From JAZDEU01 sp043808545 (GTDB lineage Bacteria; Patescibacteriota; Patescibacteriia; JAZDEU01), in contig JAZDEU010000012.1 in NCBI GenBank assembly GCA_043808545.1, forward strand, positions 1 to 20,584: a stretch of 20,584 nucleotides of DNA. Reading direction: 5' to 3'. This document shows positions 13,779-20,584 of the stretch, piece by piece; the stretch's first letter is position 1; each line of letters opens with the position of its first letter. The notes beneath the pieces are model-generated. The model was not told where the DNA came from and searched no databases. It saw only the letters and a list, made by a program, of their open reading frames with translations. The position numbers and the translations under genes are program-made.

Positions 13779-15007
13779 AATACAAAATAAATAGAAATAA
13801 AAAATATGATTTTATTGGTCAGTCATATTCTACCGCTTACCCGAATTTACATAAGTATCCAGCAACAATGATTCCTCAAATTGGAATAGAATTATTTAAG
13901 GAATTAGATATTAAAAGAGGGAAACTACTAGATCCGTATTGTGGTAGCGGATCATCTTTTATGGTCGGATTAGATAGAGGATTAAATGAAATGTGCGGAT
14001 TTGATATAAATCCTTTAGCAATTCTTATATCTAGAGCTAAATTTACAAAAGTAAATTTAAATACGATAAAATTATATCAACAAAGATTAAGAAGCGCGGT
14101 TTATAATTTTATCAAAAAAGAAGAAAATTTAAAACAAATTAATATTCCTAATTTCTATAATATTAAATTTTGGTTTTCACAGTATATCCTGCAAAATTTA
14201 TCAGTTATAAAATTTTTTCTTGAGAAAATTAAAAGTAAAGATATTAAACGATTATTTTTAGTCGCGTTTTCAGAAACTATCAGAGAATGCTCCTATACAA
14301 GAAATCATGAATTTAAGTTATATAAGATGAAATCAGAAGATATATTGAATTTTAATCCAGATGTATTTGGTATATTTTTTAACAAGTTAAATAGAGCAAT
14401 ATTTTTATACGAAAAATATTATTTTCCAAGATTGAACAATGCGATAATCAATGTTGATTATCAAAAATTTAAAAATAAACCAAATTATTATGATGTGGTT
14501 CTAACAAGCCCGCCTTATGGGGATAGCAAGACGACTGTGGCTTATGGACAGTTTTCTATGTTTTCAAATGAATGGATGGGTATAAAACAAGCGAGACAAA
14601 TTGATTGCTTGTTAATGGGCGGAAAAATAGTTAAAGAAAAATATAATAAAGGGATAATAAGCGATTATATTAATGAAATTGAAAAACAATCAAAAAAAAG
14701 GGCTCTTGAAGTTTCGTCTTTTTATTTTGATTTGGATAATTCCATAAAAAAAGTGGGGAATAGTATAAATATCGGAGGTACTTCTATTTATATAGTCGGC
14801 AATAGAAGGGTTAGAAATATTCAACTGCCAACTGATCAGTTTGTCGCGGAAAAATTTGGAGAAAACGGATTTGAACATATGTTTACTTATGAAAGAATTT
14901 TGGGTAATAAAACAATGCCGCTAAAAAATTCTCCAACCAATAAAGTCGGACAAAGGGTTAGCACAATTACACATGAATATATTGTTGCTTGTAAGAAAGT
15001 GAAATAG
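13775..15007 (+). CDS. DNA methyltransferase 2 of R-M system (TSPPY amino-MTase)
   Basis: A 410-residue paralogue of methyltransferase 1 with the same motif order and spacing: HKYPATMIPQI (26-36), SAM motif DPYCGSGSS (53-61), FDINPLAILISRAKF (76-90), a helical insert with WFSQY and KDIKRLFLVAFSETIRECS, then TSPPYGD (244-250). Motif I and IV variants differ from its sister (YCGSGSS versus FGGCGTT), so target strand or sequence probably differs. Two methyltransferases for one endonuclease usually mean a non-palindromic site, each enzyme protecting one strand. Translation is coupled to the endonuclease by ATGA at 13775-13778. Its TAG stop is followed in the same frame by the stump of another methylase. 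Confidence 0.87.
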   Translation: MKYKINRNKKYDFIGQSYSTAYPNLHKYPATMIPQIGIELFKELDIKRGKLLDPYCGSGSSFMVGLDRGLNEMCGFDINPLAILISRAKFTKVNLNTIKLYQQRLRSAVYNFIKKEENLKQINIPNFYNIKFWFSQYILQNLSVIKFFLEKIKSKDIKRLFLVAFSETIRECSYTRNHEFKLYKMKSEDILNFNPDVFGIFFNKLNRAIFLYEKYYFPRLNNAIINVDYQKFKNKPNYYDVVLTSPPYGDSKTTVAYGQFSMFSNEWMGIKQARQIDCLLMGGKIVKEKYNKGIISDYINEIEKQSKKRALEVSSFYFDLDNSIKKVGNSINIGGTSIYIVGNRRVRNIQLPTDQFVAEKFGENGFEHMFTYERILGNKTMPLKNSPTNKVGQRVSTITHEYIVACKKVK

Positions 15008-15391
15008 AAATGTATCGGGAAAATTTCTTGCGAAAAGACAGAGTTTTACGATGAATTAGAAAAAACGGCAAGTGAAATCGCGCGGATTTTAAAGCCAGAT
15101 AAAGTGATGGGCTGGGTTATTGCTGATCAATGGGTGAAAAGAAAATTTACGCCAGCGGGTTTTTTAATGTGGCAACGGCTGGAAAAATATTTTGAGACTA
15201 TGGATATAGTTTGTTTGACGCGCCATAATCAGACGTCAAATACCTCTCTTTGGCACAATCGCGCGAGGCAGTTTAATTTTTATTTAAGAGGTTTTAAGTA
15301 TTTATTTATAATGAAAAAAATAGTTATGGAAAATGAAATATTTTCAACTCCCTCGGCTCCTATCGTCGCTCGGGATGACAAATTAAAATGA
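15008..15391 (+). pseudogene. C-terminal remnant of a third DNA methylase
   Basis: The frame of methyltransferase 2 stays open after its TAG and from about 15038 encodes the end of a different N4/N6 DNA methylase: EFYDELEKTASEIARILKPD, then MGWVIADQWVKRKFTPAGF, RHNQTSNTSLWHNRARQF and RGFKYLFIMKK. Both the SAM motif and the SPPY motif are missing, so it cannot be active. The ATG at 15104 gives a 95-codon ORF but begins inside the conserved region. The last 15 or so codons run through a half copy of the dispersed repeat (15347-15382), so the C-terminus is altered too. GC content is higher than in the R-M genes and closer to the helicase gene that follows. It may be what is left of an older gene displaced by the R-M cassette. 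Confidence 0.7.
15347..15382. repeat. Half copy of the dispersed palindromic repeat
   Basis: CTCCCTCGGCTCC...GTCGCTCGGGATGACAAA matches the right arm of the element at 10197-10375, whose arm reads CCCTCGGCTACGCTCGGGATGACAAA. The left arm is absent. It lies inside the 3' end of the methylase remnant. Confidence 0.65.
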
Positions 15392-15438
15392 GTGCTAGCG
15401 GTTAATTTACGTATGAGTGAAACGATAGGAAAAAATAT

Positions 15439-17136
15439 ATGTTAGAAGAACAATTACAAAAATATTTTAATTTTTCAAAATTCCGTCCGGGGCAGAAGGA
15501 GGCGATAGAAAATATTCTTGATGGAAAAGATACTTTAGTTTTAGCGCCGACCGGGGGAGGGAAGTCGCTGTGTTTTCAGTTGCCTGCTATTGCGCTGGGG
15601 GAGCAAGATGCAACAGGAAATACTGCTGGCGGCGATGATGTGAAATATTGCGCGCCTATAACAATTGTCGTTTCTCCGTTAATTGCGCTGATGAAAGATC
15701 AGGTTGACGGTTTAAACGCGCGGGGAATTTCGTCGGCGTTTATAAATAGCAGTTTAGAAATAGTGAAAATTAAAAATATAATGGAGCGCGTTGAAAAAGG
15801 AGACATAAAAATTTTATATGTCGCGCCGGAGAGATTTGCGAATGAAAGTTTTTCTATGTGGTTAAGTAAGCTGAATGTAAAAATTTTTGCTGTTGATGAA
15901 GCGCATTGCGTTTCTCAATGGGGGCATGATTTTCGCCCTGATTATCTGGGTTTAAAAAAACGGATTGATGAATTTAAAGTTCGTCCTGCTGTTGTTGCCT
16001 TAACTGCAACTGCGACGCCAGAGGTAAAAAAAGATATTATAGAGCGGCTGGGATTAAAAAATTCTACGGTGTTCGCGCGGGGTTTTGATCGTCCGAATTT
16101 AAAATTTTTTGCGCAAAAAAATTTAAGACCGAAAGAAAGGAACAATGAGGCGTTAAGGATTATAAAAACAATGGAAGGATCTGGGATATGCTATACTCTT
16201 ACTCGCGCAGAGGCTGAGGAAGCGGCGATTTTTTTTAATGCGCGGGGGATAAGCGCGCAGGCTTATCACGCTGGTTTAGACTCCGCGAAAAGAACGGCAA
16301 TTCAAAATGATTTTATGGAAAATAAGTATAGGGTGATTGTTGCGACGATTGCTTTTGGGATGGGAATAGATAAAGCGGATATTCGGTTTGTGATTCATTC
16401 CGGGATGCCTAAAAGCTTAGAAAGCTATTATCAGGAAGCCGGGCGCGCTGGAAGAGACGGCGAAAAAGCGTATTGCATCTTGCTTCATAGCAAACGAGAC
16501 AAGGGATTGCATTACCATTTTATTTTAAAAAATAAAGAAGAGATGCTCGCGCAAGGAAAAAGCTGGGATGTAATAAACAGAATTGCTAATATAAAATTCA
16601 ATTTGCTTGCTAAAATGGAGGAATACGCCATTACCGATAAATGCAGGCGTAAATCAATATTAGAATATTTTGCGGATCCAAGCATTTCGGAGTATAAGGA
16701 TAATTGCAATGGATGCGATGTTTGTTTGAAATTTCAATGGCCAAAAACTGCTGTTAGCCGCAGAGACGGGACTCGGCGCAGGGATAGAATTAGCCGCATT
16801 GTTGGAACAAGCGATGATGACGGCGGTATTTCCGGCACAGTTTTAGAAACAGTTAATTTATATAAAAAGGATTATACGATTGAACAGATTGCAAAAATGC
16901 GCAGTTTAGGCGTTAGCACGATTTTTGGGCATTTGGTAAGTTGGTATTTAAGCGGCGGTGAGTTTAATATAGAAAAGTTTATAACCCGCGAAGAGGAACA
17001 AAAAATTTTAGAGGCAATGGCTAAAGCTGAAAATTATCAATTATTAAAATCTATTAAAGAGCAATTGCCCGAAGAAATTAGTTATGAAAAAATAAGACTG
17101 GTTATTGCGAAAGTTAAGAGGATTAAAATAGAGTAA
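15439..17136 (+). CDS. recQ: RecQ-family ATP-dependent DNA helicase
   Basis: A 565-residue superfamily 2 helicase that unwinds DNA 3' to 5' in recombination and repair. Motif 0 is FRPGQKEAI (15-23), Walker A APTGGGKS (36-43), motif II DEAH (153-156) with CVSQWGHDFRPDY after it, and motif VI YYQEAGRAGRDG. The RecQ zinc module follows (CRRKSILEYF, then CNGCDVC). After it the protein is shorter than E. coli RecQ and ends in a helix-turn-helix-like region (YTIEQIAKMRSLGVSTIFGH), with no clear HRDC domain. A Gly/Asp-rich insert (about 55-70) lies after Walker A. TAGGA (15426-15430) gives a good ribosome site 8 nt before the ATG. It is just downstream of the R-M region and may be unrelated to it. 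Confidence 0.92.
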   Translation: MLEEQLQKYFNFSKFRPGQKEAIENILDGKDTLVLAPTGGGKSLCFQLPAIALGEQDATGNTAGGDDVKYCAPITIVVSPLIALMKDQVDGLNARGISSAFINSSLEIVKIKNIMERVEKGDIKILYVAPERFANESFSMWLSKLNVKIFAVDEAHCVSQWGHDFRPDYLGLKKRIDEFKVRPAVVALTATATPEVKKDIIERLGLKNSTVFARGFDRPNLKFFAQKNLRPKERNNEALRIIKTMEGSGICYTLTRAEAEEAAIFFNARGISAQAYHAGLDSAKRTAIQNDFMENKYRVIVATIAFGMGIDKADIRFVIHSGMPKSLESYYQEAGRAGRDGEKAYCILLHSKRDKGLHYHFILKNKEEMLAQGKSWDVINRIANIKFNLLAKMEEYAITDKCRRKSILEYFADPSISEYKDNCNGCDVCLKFQWPKTAVSRRDGTRRRDRISRIVGTSDDDGGISGTVLETVNLYKKDYTIEQIAKMRSLGVSTIFGHLVSWYLSGGEFNIEKFITREEEQKILEAMAKAENYQLLKSIKEQLPEEISYEKIRLVIAKVKRIKIE

Positions 17137-17235
17137 TTATTTGCTGTTGAAATAGTATTTTATTTTGTCATTCCGACCGAGCGACAGTGAGTGGAGGAAT
17201 CTGGTGGCAGTACCAATTCTCTCGGGCAGTAATTA
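17132..17235. mobile_element. Right-truncated MITE-like copy with target duplication
   Basis: The left arm is intact: TTGCTGTTGAAATAGT (17141-17156), then GTCATTCCGACCGAGCG and GTGGAGGAATCTG. The right arm is largely deleted, leaving only TCTCGGG. AGTAATTA occurs on both sides (17132-17139, 17228-17235), consistent with a 8-9-bp target duplication like that of the copy at 10197-10375. It overlaps the stop codon region of recQ and sits in the spacer before the PP-loop gene. Confidence 0.65.
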
Positions 17236-17257
17236 GTTATATTATAAAGATATATTT

Positions 17258-18307
17258 ATGGATAAAATAAAAGCAATTGGCTTATATTCTGGAGGGTTAG
17301 ACAGCATCCTCGCTATACAAATAATTTTAGAAGCGGCTAAAGATGAAATTGAGATAATTCCAACACGTTTTATAACGGCTTTTTTTGACTATAAAAATGA
17401 TGAGGAATTTAAAAAAGAAACAGAATATTTAAAAGAGAAGTTCGGGTTAGTTTTAAGAGTCGTTGGAATCATAGATGATTATTTAAAGATTTTAAATAAA
17501 CCTAAATTTGGATATGGGAAAAATTTAAACCCCTGCATAGATTGTAAAATTTTAATGCTTGCAAAAGCCAAAGAAATAATGGAAAAAGAAAAAGCTGATT
17601 TTATTTTTACTGGAGAAGTTGTAGGACAAAGGCCTAAGTCACAAAAAATGGATACAATAAGAATCATAGAGAGGGAAGCGGGGTTAGATGGATATTTGGT
17701 TCGACCACTTTCGGCAAAATTATTAAAAGAGACAATCCCAGAAAAAGAAGGATTGCTTAAAAGAGAGGCATTGCTAGGATTAAATGGCAGGGGAAGAGGC
17801 AATCAATTAGAGCTGGCTAAAAAATACGGCATACAATATTTTGCGACACCTAGCGGCGGGTGCCTTTTGACAGATATTGAATATGCTAGAAAGTTAAAAA
17901 TTATAAAGGATAAAATAGGGATAGAAGGGCATCTTTTAAAATTTTTAAGTAGCGGAAGGGCATTTATAATAAATAAAAATTTATTTATTGTCGGAAGAAA
18001 TGAAAAAGAAAATAAAAAAATAATAGAACTTGCTAATGAAAAAGATTTAATAGTTGAAGCAAACAATATTAGCGGGCCTGCGTGCATTTTTTTGAACGGT
18101 TCAAAGGTATTGGGATGCCTTTTTGGAATAAAGAAATTAAAGATAGTTGGAAGTATCTGCGCTTATTATATATCCAAAAAAAATAAAAAAGAAAATAATA
18201 AAATAGAAATGAATTATATTGTGAAAGATAAAGAGGTATTAAAGGTAATAAAAACATTAAAGGTGTCTCCTATAAAAGAAGAAGGGCTAAGAGAGCATAA
18301 GGTATAA
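17258..18307 (+). CDS. PP-loop ATPase, tRNA thiolation type
   Basis: A 349-residue protein with an N-terminal PP-loop ATP-pyrophosphatase domain: SGGLDSILA (11-19) binds ATP. NPCIDCK holds C93-x2-C96, followed by TGEVVGQRPKSQ (118-129) and TPSGGCLLTD with C202 (197-206). This pattern matches MnmA/ThiI-like thiouridylases, which adenylate a tRNA uridine and replace oxygen with sulfur using cysteine persulfides. The C-terminal 140 residues are beta-rich and lack the standard MnmA shape; they may be an NFACT-R/DUF814-like RNA-binding part. Which uridine is modified cannot be told. A truncated MITE lies just upstream and a terminator follows at 18398-18442. Confidence 0.72.
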   Translation: MDKIKAIGLYSGGLDSILAIQIILEAAKDEIEIIPTRFITAFFDYKNDEEFKKETEYLKEKFGLVLRVVGIIDDYLKILNKPKFGYGKNLNPCIDCKILMLAKAKEIMEKEKADFIFTGEVVGQRPKSQKMDTIRIIEREAGLDGYLVRPLSAKLLKETIPEKEGLLKREALLGLNGRGRGNQLELAKKYGIQYFATPSGGCLLTDIEYARKLKIIKDKIGIEGHLLKFLSSGRAFIINKNLFIVGRNEKENKKIIELANEKDLIVEANNISGPACIFLNGSKVLGCLFGIKKLKIVGSICAYYISKKNKKENNKIEMNYIVKDKEVLKVIKTLKVSPIKEEGLREHKV

Positions 18308-18341
18308 ATGCCTTATCGGCAACATATCGAGATATGGTAGT

Positions 18342-18365
18342 GTCGCATAAGATACATTGTGCGAC
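18342..18365 (+). other. Small hairpin after the PP-loop gene
   Basis: GTCGCA (18342-18347) pairs exactly with TGCGAC (18360-18365) around a 12-nt loop in the 3' region of the PP-loop gene. No T-run follows, so it is not itself a terminator. Confidence 0.4.
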
Positions 18366-18397
18366 GCCAATACGGCAAGAAGCTCTTATCCCCTTTT

Positions 18398-18442
18398 AAT
18401 CTAAGCTTTTGTTTAATAAAAAAACAGGCTTAGATTTTTTTC
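18398..18442. terminator. Bidirectional terminator between convergent genes
   Basis: AATCTAAGC (18398-18406) pairs with GCTTAGATT (18428-18436), extended by TGTTT/AAACA inside. A T-run follows on the plus strand, and a shorter one is present on the minus strand. It lies between the PP-loop gene (plus) and the nucleotidyltransferase gene (minus), so it can serve both. Confidence 0.8.
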
Positions 18443-18478
18443 TAACGCATTTCTGGTGATAAATATTTTTCGCTATAT

Positions 18479-19219
18479 TTAGATTCTGGGATAAGTTTTT
18501 TGTTTTTGAACGTTTTGAGCCATTAATATATTGGCTTTATGTAAAGATTCAAATGTCCCTGCATCTATCCATTCTCCATCTAGTATTTCATAACTCATAG
18601 TCCCCTCTTTTACATAATAATTATTTACATCTGTTATTTCTAATTCTCCCCTGTCAGATGGTTTTAAATTTTTTATTACGCTCCAAACTTGACTGTCGTA
18701 CATATATATCCCGGTAACAGCATAATTTGTCGGAGGATTTTTTGGTTTTTCTATGATATTAGTAATTTTATCTCCATCAATTTCAGGCACTCCGAATCTT
18801 TCAGGATCAGAAACTTCTTTTAAAAATATTTTTGCTCCTTTTTCTTGGATTTTAAATCTCTTGACAGCTTCTCCTAATTCGTGTTCAAATATGTTGTCGC
18901 CTAAAATAGCTGCGATTTTTTCATTGTCAGAAAAATCTTCAGCTAAGCCCAAGGCTTGAGCAATGCCGCCTGCTTCTTCTTGCACCTCATAAGAAAGTTT
19001 TACGCCTAAAGATTTACCAGAGCCTAATAAATCTAAAAATTGTCCTGCATGCTCGCTCCCGCTAGTTATTAGAATATTTGTTATTCCCGCATTTCTAAGT
19101 TTCAAAATAGGATAATAGATAAGAGGTTTATCATATATTGGAAGCAAGCTTTTATTTACGACTTTCGTTAAAGGCATTAGCCTAGTTCCCTTTCCTCCTG
19201 CGATTATAACTCCCTTCAT
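18479..19219 (-). CDS. rfbA: Glucose-1-phosphate thymidylyltransferase (RmlA-like, short form)
   Basis: A 246-residue sugar-nucleotidyltransferase making dTDP-glucose (or a related NDP-sugar) from glucose-1-phosphate, the first step towards dTDP-rhamnose and surface glycans. Motifs: AGGKGTRLMPLT (7-18), K23 with SLLPIYDKPLIYYP, EAGGIAQAL (82-90), GDNIF (107-111), RFGVPE (141-146), EKPK (157-160), GELEITDVN (191-199) and WIDAGT (217-222). It is about 45 residues shorter than classical RmlA and lacks the C-terminal helices used for dimerisation and allosteric control, as in known short homologues. No rfbB, rfbC or rfbD is in the window. Four CGCGGAA repeats lie about 60-110 bp upstream of the start. 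Confidence 0.85.
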   Translation of the reverse strand: MKGVIIAGGKGTRLMPLTKVVNKSLLPIYDKPLIYYPILKLRNAGITNILITSGSEHAGQFLDLLGSGKSLGVKLSYEVQEEAGGIAQALGLAEDFSDNEKIAAILGDNIFEHELGEAVKRFKIQEKGAKIFLKEVSDPERFGVPEIDGDKITNIIEKPKNPPTNYAVTGIYMYDSQVWSVIKNLKPSDRGELEITDVNNYYVKEGTMSYEILDGEWIDAGTFESLHKANILMAQNVQKQKTYPRI

Positions 19220-19281
19220 ATTTATTTACTCGCGATTGTTCTTTGTAAAATTTATATGTATTTCGCAATGATTAACATCTT

Positions 19282-19326
19282 CGCGGAAATAACGCGGAAT
19301 TTTACGCGGAAATAACGCGGAATTTA
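19282..19326. repeat. CGCGGAA iteron array upstream of rfbA
   Basis: Two tandem 22-23-bp units (19282-19304 and 19305-19326) each contain CGCGGAAATAA followed by CGCGGAATTT, giving four CGCGGAA boxes at 11-12-bp spacing, about one helical turn. It lies upstream of rfbA on the minus strand. The periodicity would suit cooperative protein binding; a decayed repeat is the alternative. Confidence 0.6.
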
Positions 19327-19332
19327 TTTTAT

Positions 19333-19479
19333 AGTTATTTAGTGTCTGTTGAAATAGTTGTTTTTTCGTCATTCTGAGGGAGCAAAGCGACCGAAGAATC
19401 CCTTTGTTCAGCGCATTTAGCCACGGGATTCTTCGCCTTTGGCTCAAAATGACGCACTATTTCGACAGCAACTATTTAA
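19333..19479. mobile_element. MITE-like element, full-length copy
   Basis: Terminal arms TGTCTGTTGAAATAGT (left) and ACTATTTCGACAGCA (right) match the element at 10197-10375. Inner arms are CGTCATTCTGAGGGAGC with CTCAAAATGACG, and GAAGAATCCC with GGGATTCTTC; these inner arms match copy 1 at 3-142 instead. Flanks GTTATTTAG and ACTATTTAA share TATTTA, perhaps a decayed target duplication. It separates uppP from rfbA. Confidence 0.7.
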
Positions 19480-20281
19480 CAAATATTAAAATATTTAAAA
19501 GTATAAAACTTAGAATTATGCAGTAATAGCCAAACAAATAGAACTTATCTAATTTTATTATTTTTAAAAGCAATTTTAGTGAGATATAACCTATGATAAT
19601 AGCAATAACCATTCCGATTAGTATAGAAGCGGAGTTTGTGTTATTAGTTGCTAAATTTTTTAATTTGCCCGCTTCAAGCAATAATGCGCCTAAAATCGCG
19701 GGGATGCTTAATAAAAAAGAAAATCGTGCTACTTTTATTCTATCCACTCCAGCTAAAATTCCTGCGCTAATTGTAGATCCGCTTCGCGAGATACCTGGGA
19801 TAATAGCAATTCCTTGAACAACACCAATTAGTAAAGATTTTTTAGTATTTAATTCTTTTGTTTTTGCAGGTGAATCCCCTGCTTCAATAGTTTTTCTTTT
19901 TGTGAAGAATAATAAAATTCCAGTTATCATTAACCCTAACGCAACCGCCCACAAATTAGAAAACATTTTTTCAAATGTGTCGTGAAATAAAATACCTATT
20001 ATTCCAGTCGGGATGCTTCCTATTATAATGAATATAGCTAGCTTTCCATATTCGCTCTTAAAATCGCGTTTAAATAAAGCCTTTATAATTTCTTTAATAT
20101 CATTCCAAAATACTGCAAAAACTACCATAGTAGTAGCTATGTGGAGCATAATATCAAAGAACGTTGAGTTTTGCAACCCGAAAAATTCTTGAGCTATTAC
20201 AAGATGTCCAGAGCTTGAAATCGGCAGCCATTCGGCGATGCCTTGGATTATACCTAATATTACAGATTGTGGAATTGACAT
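19472..20281 (-). CDS. uppP: Undecaprenyl-diphosphatase UppP/BacA
   Basis: A 269-residue membrane enzyme with about eight helices. It dephosphorylates undecaprenyl diphosphate at the outer face of the membrane, recycling the lipid carrier for peptidoglycan and surface-glycan synthesis, and confers bacitracin tolerance. The family motifs are present: QGIAEWLPISSSGH (13-26) with E17, S22-S24 and H26, and the inverted-repeat partner QGIAIIPGISRSGST (156-170) with R166. Length is normal. The promoter lies at 20362-20390, leaving a leader of about 75 nt that holds two CTATGATT repeats. The 3' end overlaps the right end of the MITE at 19333-19479, so the last codons may derive from the insertion. 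Confidence 0.93.
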   Translation of the reverse strand: MSIPQSVILGIIQGIAEWLPISSSGHLVIAQEFFGLQNSTFFDIMLHIATTMVVFAVFWNDIKEIIKALFKRDFKSEYGKLAIFIIIGSIPTGIIGILFHDTFEKMFSNLWAVALGLMITGILLFFTKRKTIEAGDSPAKTKELNTKKSLLIGVVQGIAIIPGISRSGSTISAGILAGVDRIKVARFSFLLSIPAILGALLLEAGKLKNLATNNTNSASILIGMVIAIIIGYISLKLLLKIIKLDKFYLFGYYCIILSFILLNILIFVK

Positions 20282-20584
20282 AAAATTTTTTAAACTATGA
20301 TTTTTATGATTAAATGAAAACTATGATTAAAGGGTGACGAGGCTGGGAAAAATATATATTCATTATACCTTTTTGAAATTAATTTTGAAATACTGCATCC
20401 CTCCCCACGATGCTTGATAGACGAACAAATATTAAAAAAATTACAAGTTATCCACAAATAAAAAATGTAGCTAAAATAAAAAATTAAATAATAATAATTT
20501 TAAAAAAAATTTATATAAATACTTGGCTTAAATAACAGATTTTTTACGCGCAATTATTTTTTTTAAAAAATATTTACTGCATGC
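20282..20584. other. AT-rich region with a DnaA box upstream of uppP
   Basis: No gene is visible here. Besides the uppP leader and promoter there is a perfect TTATCCACA DnaA box (20448-20456). A stretch of nearly pure A/T follows (about 20457-20515), then a second AT-rich block to the window end. Only one strong box is seen. Confidence 0.4.
20362..20390 (-). promoter_or_regulatory. Putative promoter of uppP
   Basis: On the minus strand, a perfect TATAAT -10 lies at 20367-20362 and a weak TTTCAA -35 at 20390-20385, with 17 bp between them. The ATG is at 20281. Confidence 0.55.

Noticed and set aside
19226..19447. A 73-codon minus-strand ORF upstream of rfbA
   Set aside because: It is translated entirely from the CGCGGAA repeats and the MITE; it has no protein-like features or ribosome site.

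Overview
The window looks like chromosomal DNA from a Patescibacteria/CPR-type bacterium (possibly Parcubacteria-like). This is an inference from low GC (roughly one third by eye), an archaeal-type UMP kinase in an otherwise bacterial gene set, an FtsB/DivIC protein next to a small membrane PH-domain protein, few Shine-Dalgarno sequences, and many self-complementary intergenic repeats. TGA is used as a stop (two ATGA overlaps), so the code is standard. No ribosomal marker is present, so the lineage stays tentative.

Layout. 1-1530 (minus): an HD-domain hydrolase, a 35-codon ORF with a strong AGGAGG site that I add here, and a DUF2617-like protein, bounded on the left by a palindromic repeat. 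1531-6281 (plus): a P2-type Ca2+-like ATPase, a membrane PH-like protein, an FtsB/DivIC protein overlapping it by ATGA, and a lysine-rich tail-anchored protein. 6284-6534 (minus): tRNA-Thr(CGU) and tRNA-Gly(CCC). 6661-7933: a Nudix gene cut inside its Nudix box by an IS30-family element. The IS30 transposase carries an A8 frameshift at its N-terminus and Ala in place of the catalytic Glu. 7934-8265: an unexplained GC-rich, strongly structured segment ending in an intrinsic terminator, then a promoter. 8266-10172: an amino-acid permease and the UMP kinase. 10173-11543: a MITE-like repeat with a 9-bp target duplication, a possible gene remnant, and a secreted protein built from two copies of an unrecognised C-x4-C domain. 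11734-15007: a three-gene restriction-modification operon. 15008-15391: the C-terminal stump of a third DNA methylase. 15439-18307: RecQ-like helicase and a PP-loop tRNA-thiolation-type protein. 18479-20281 (minus): glucose-1-phosphate nucleotidyltransferase and undecaprenyl-diphosphatase. 20282-20584: a uppP promoter and an AT-rich stretch with one perfect DnaA box.

How the genes work together. The clearest unit is the restriction-modification cassette. Two sister TSPPY methyltransferases, both with motif I before motif IV, flank a PD-(S)xK endonuclease, and all three genes are coupled by ATGA overlaps. The endonuclease has a K-x3-R-E-R motif like that of CCGG/CCNGG/CCWGG-cutting enzymes. 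The cell-envelope genes (uppP, the nucleotidyltransferase, ftsB) suggest peptidoglycan and surface-glycan synthesis.

Most unusual signals: the structured RNA candidate at 7954-8155, which shares a two-hairpin module with the ATPase leader at 1656-1696; three poly-G tracts of 8-9 bases within 1.6 kb, one inside a signal anchor and one in front of the methyltransferase start; the duplicated C-x4-C protein; and the modular MITE family.
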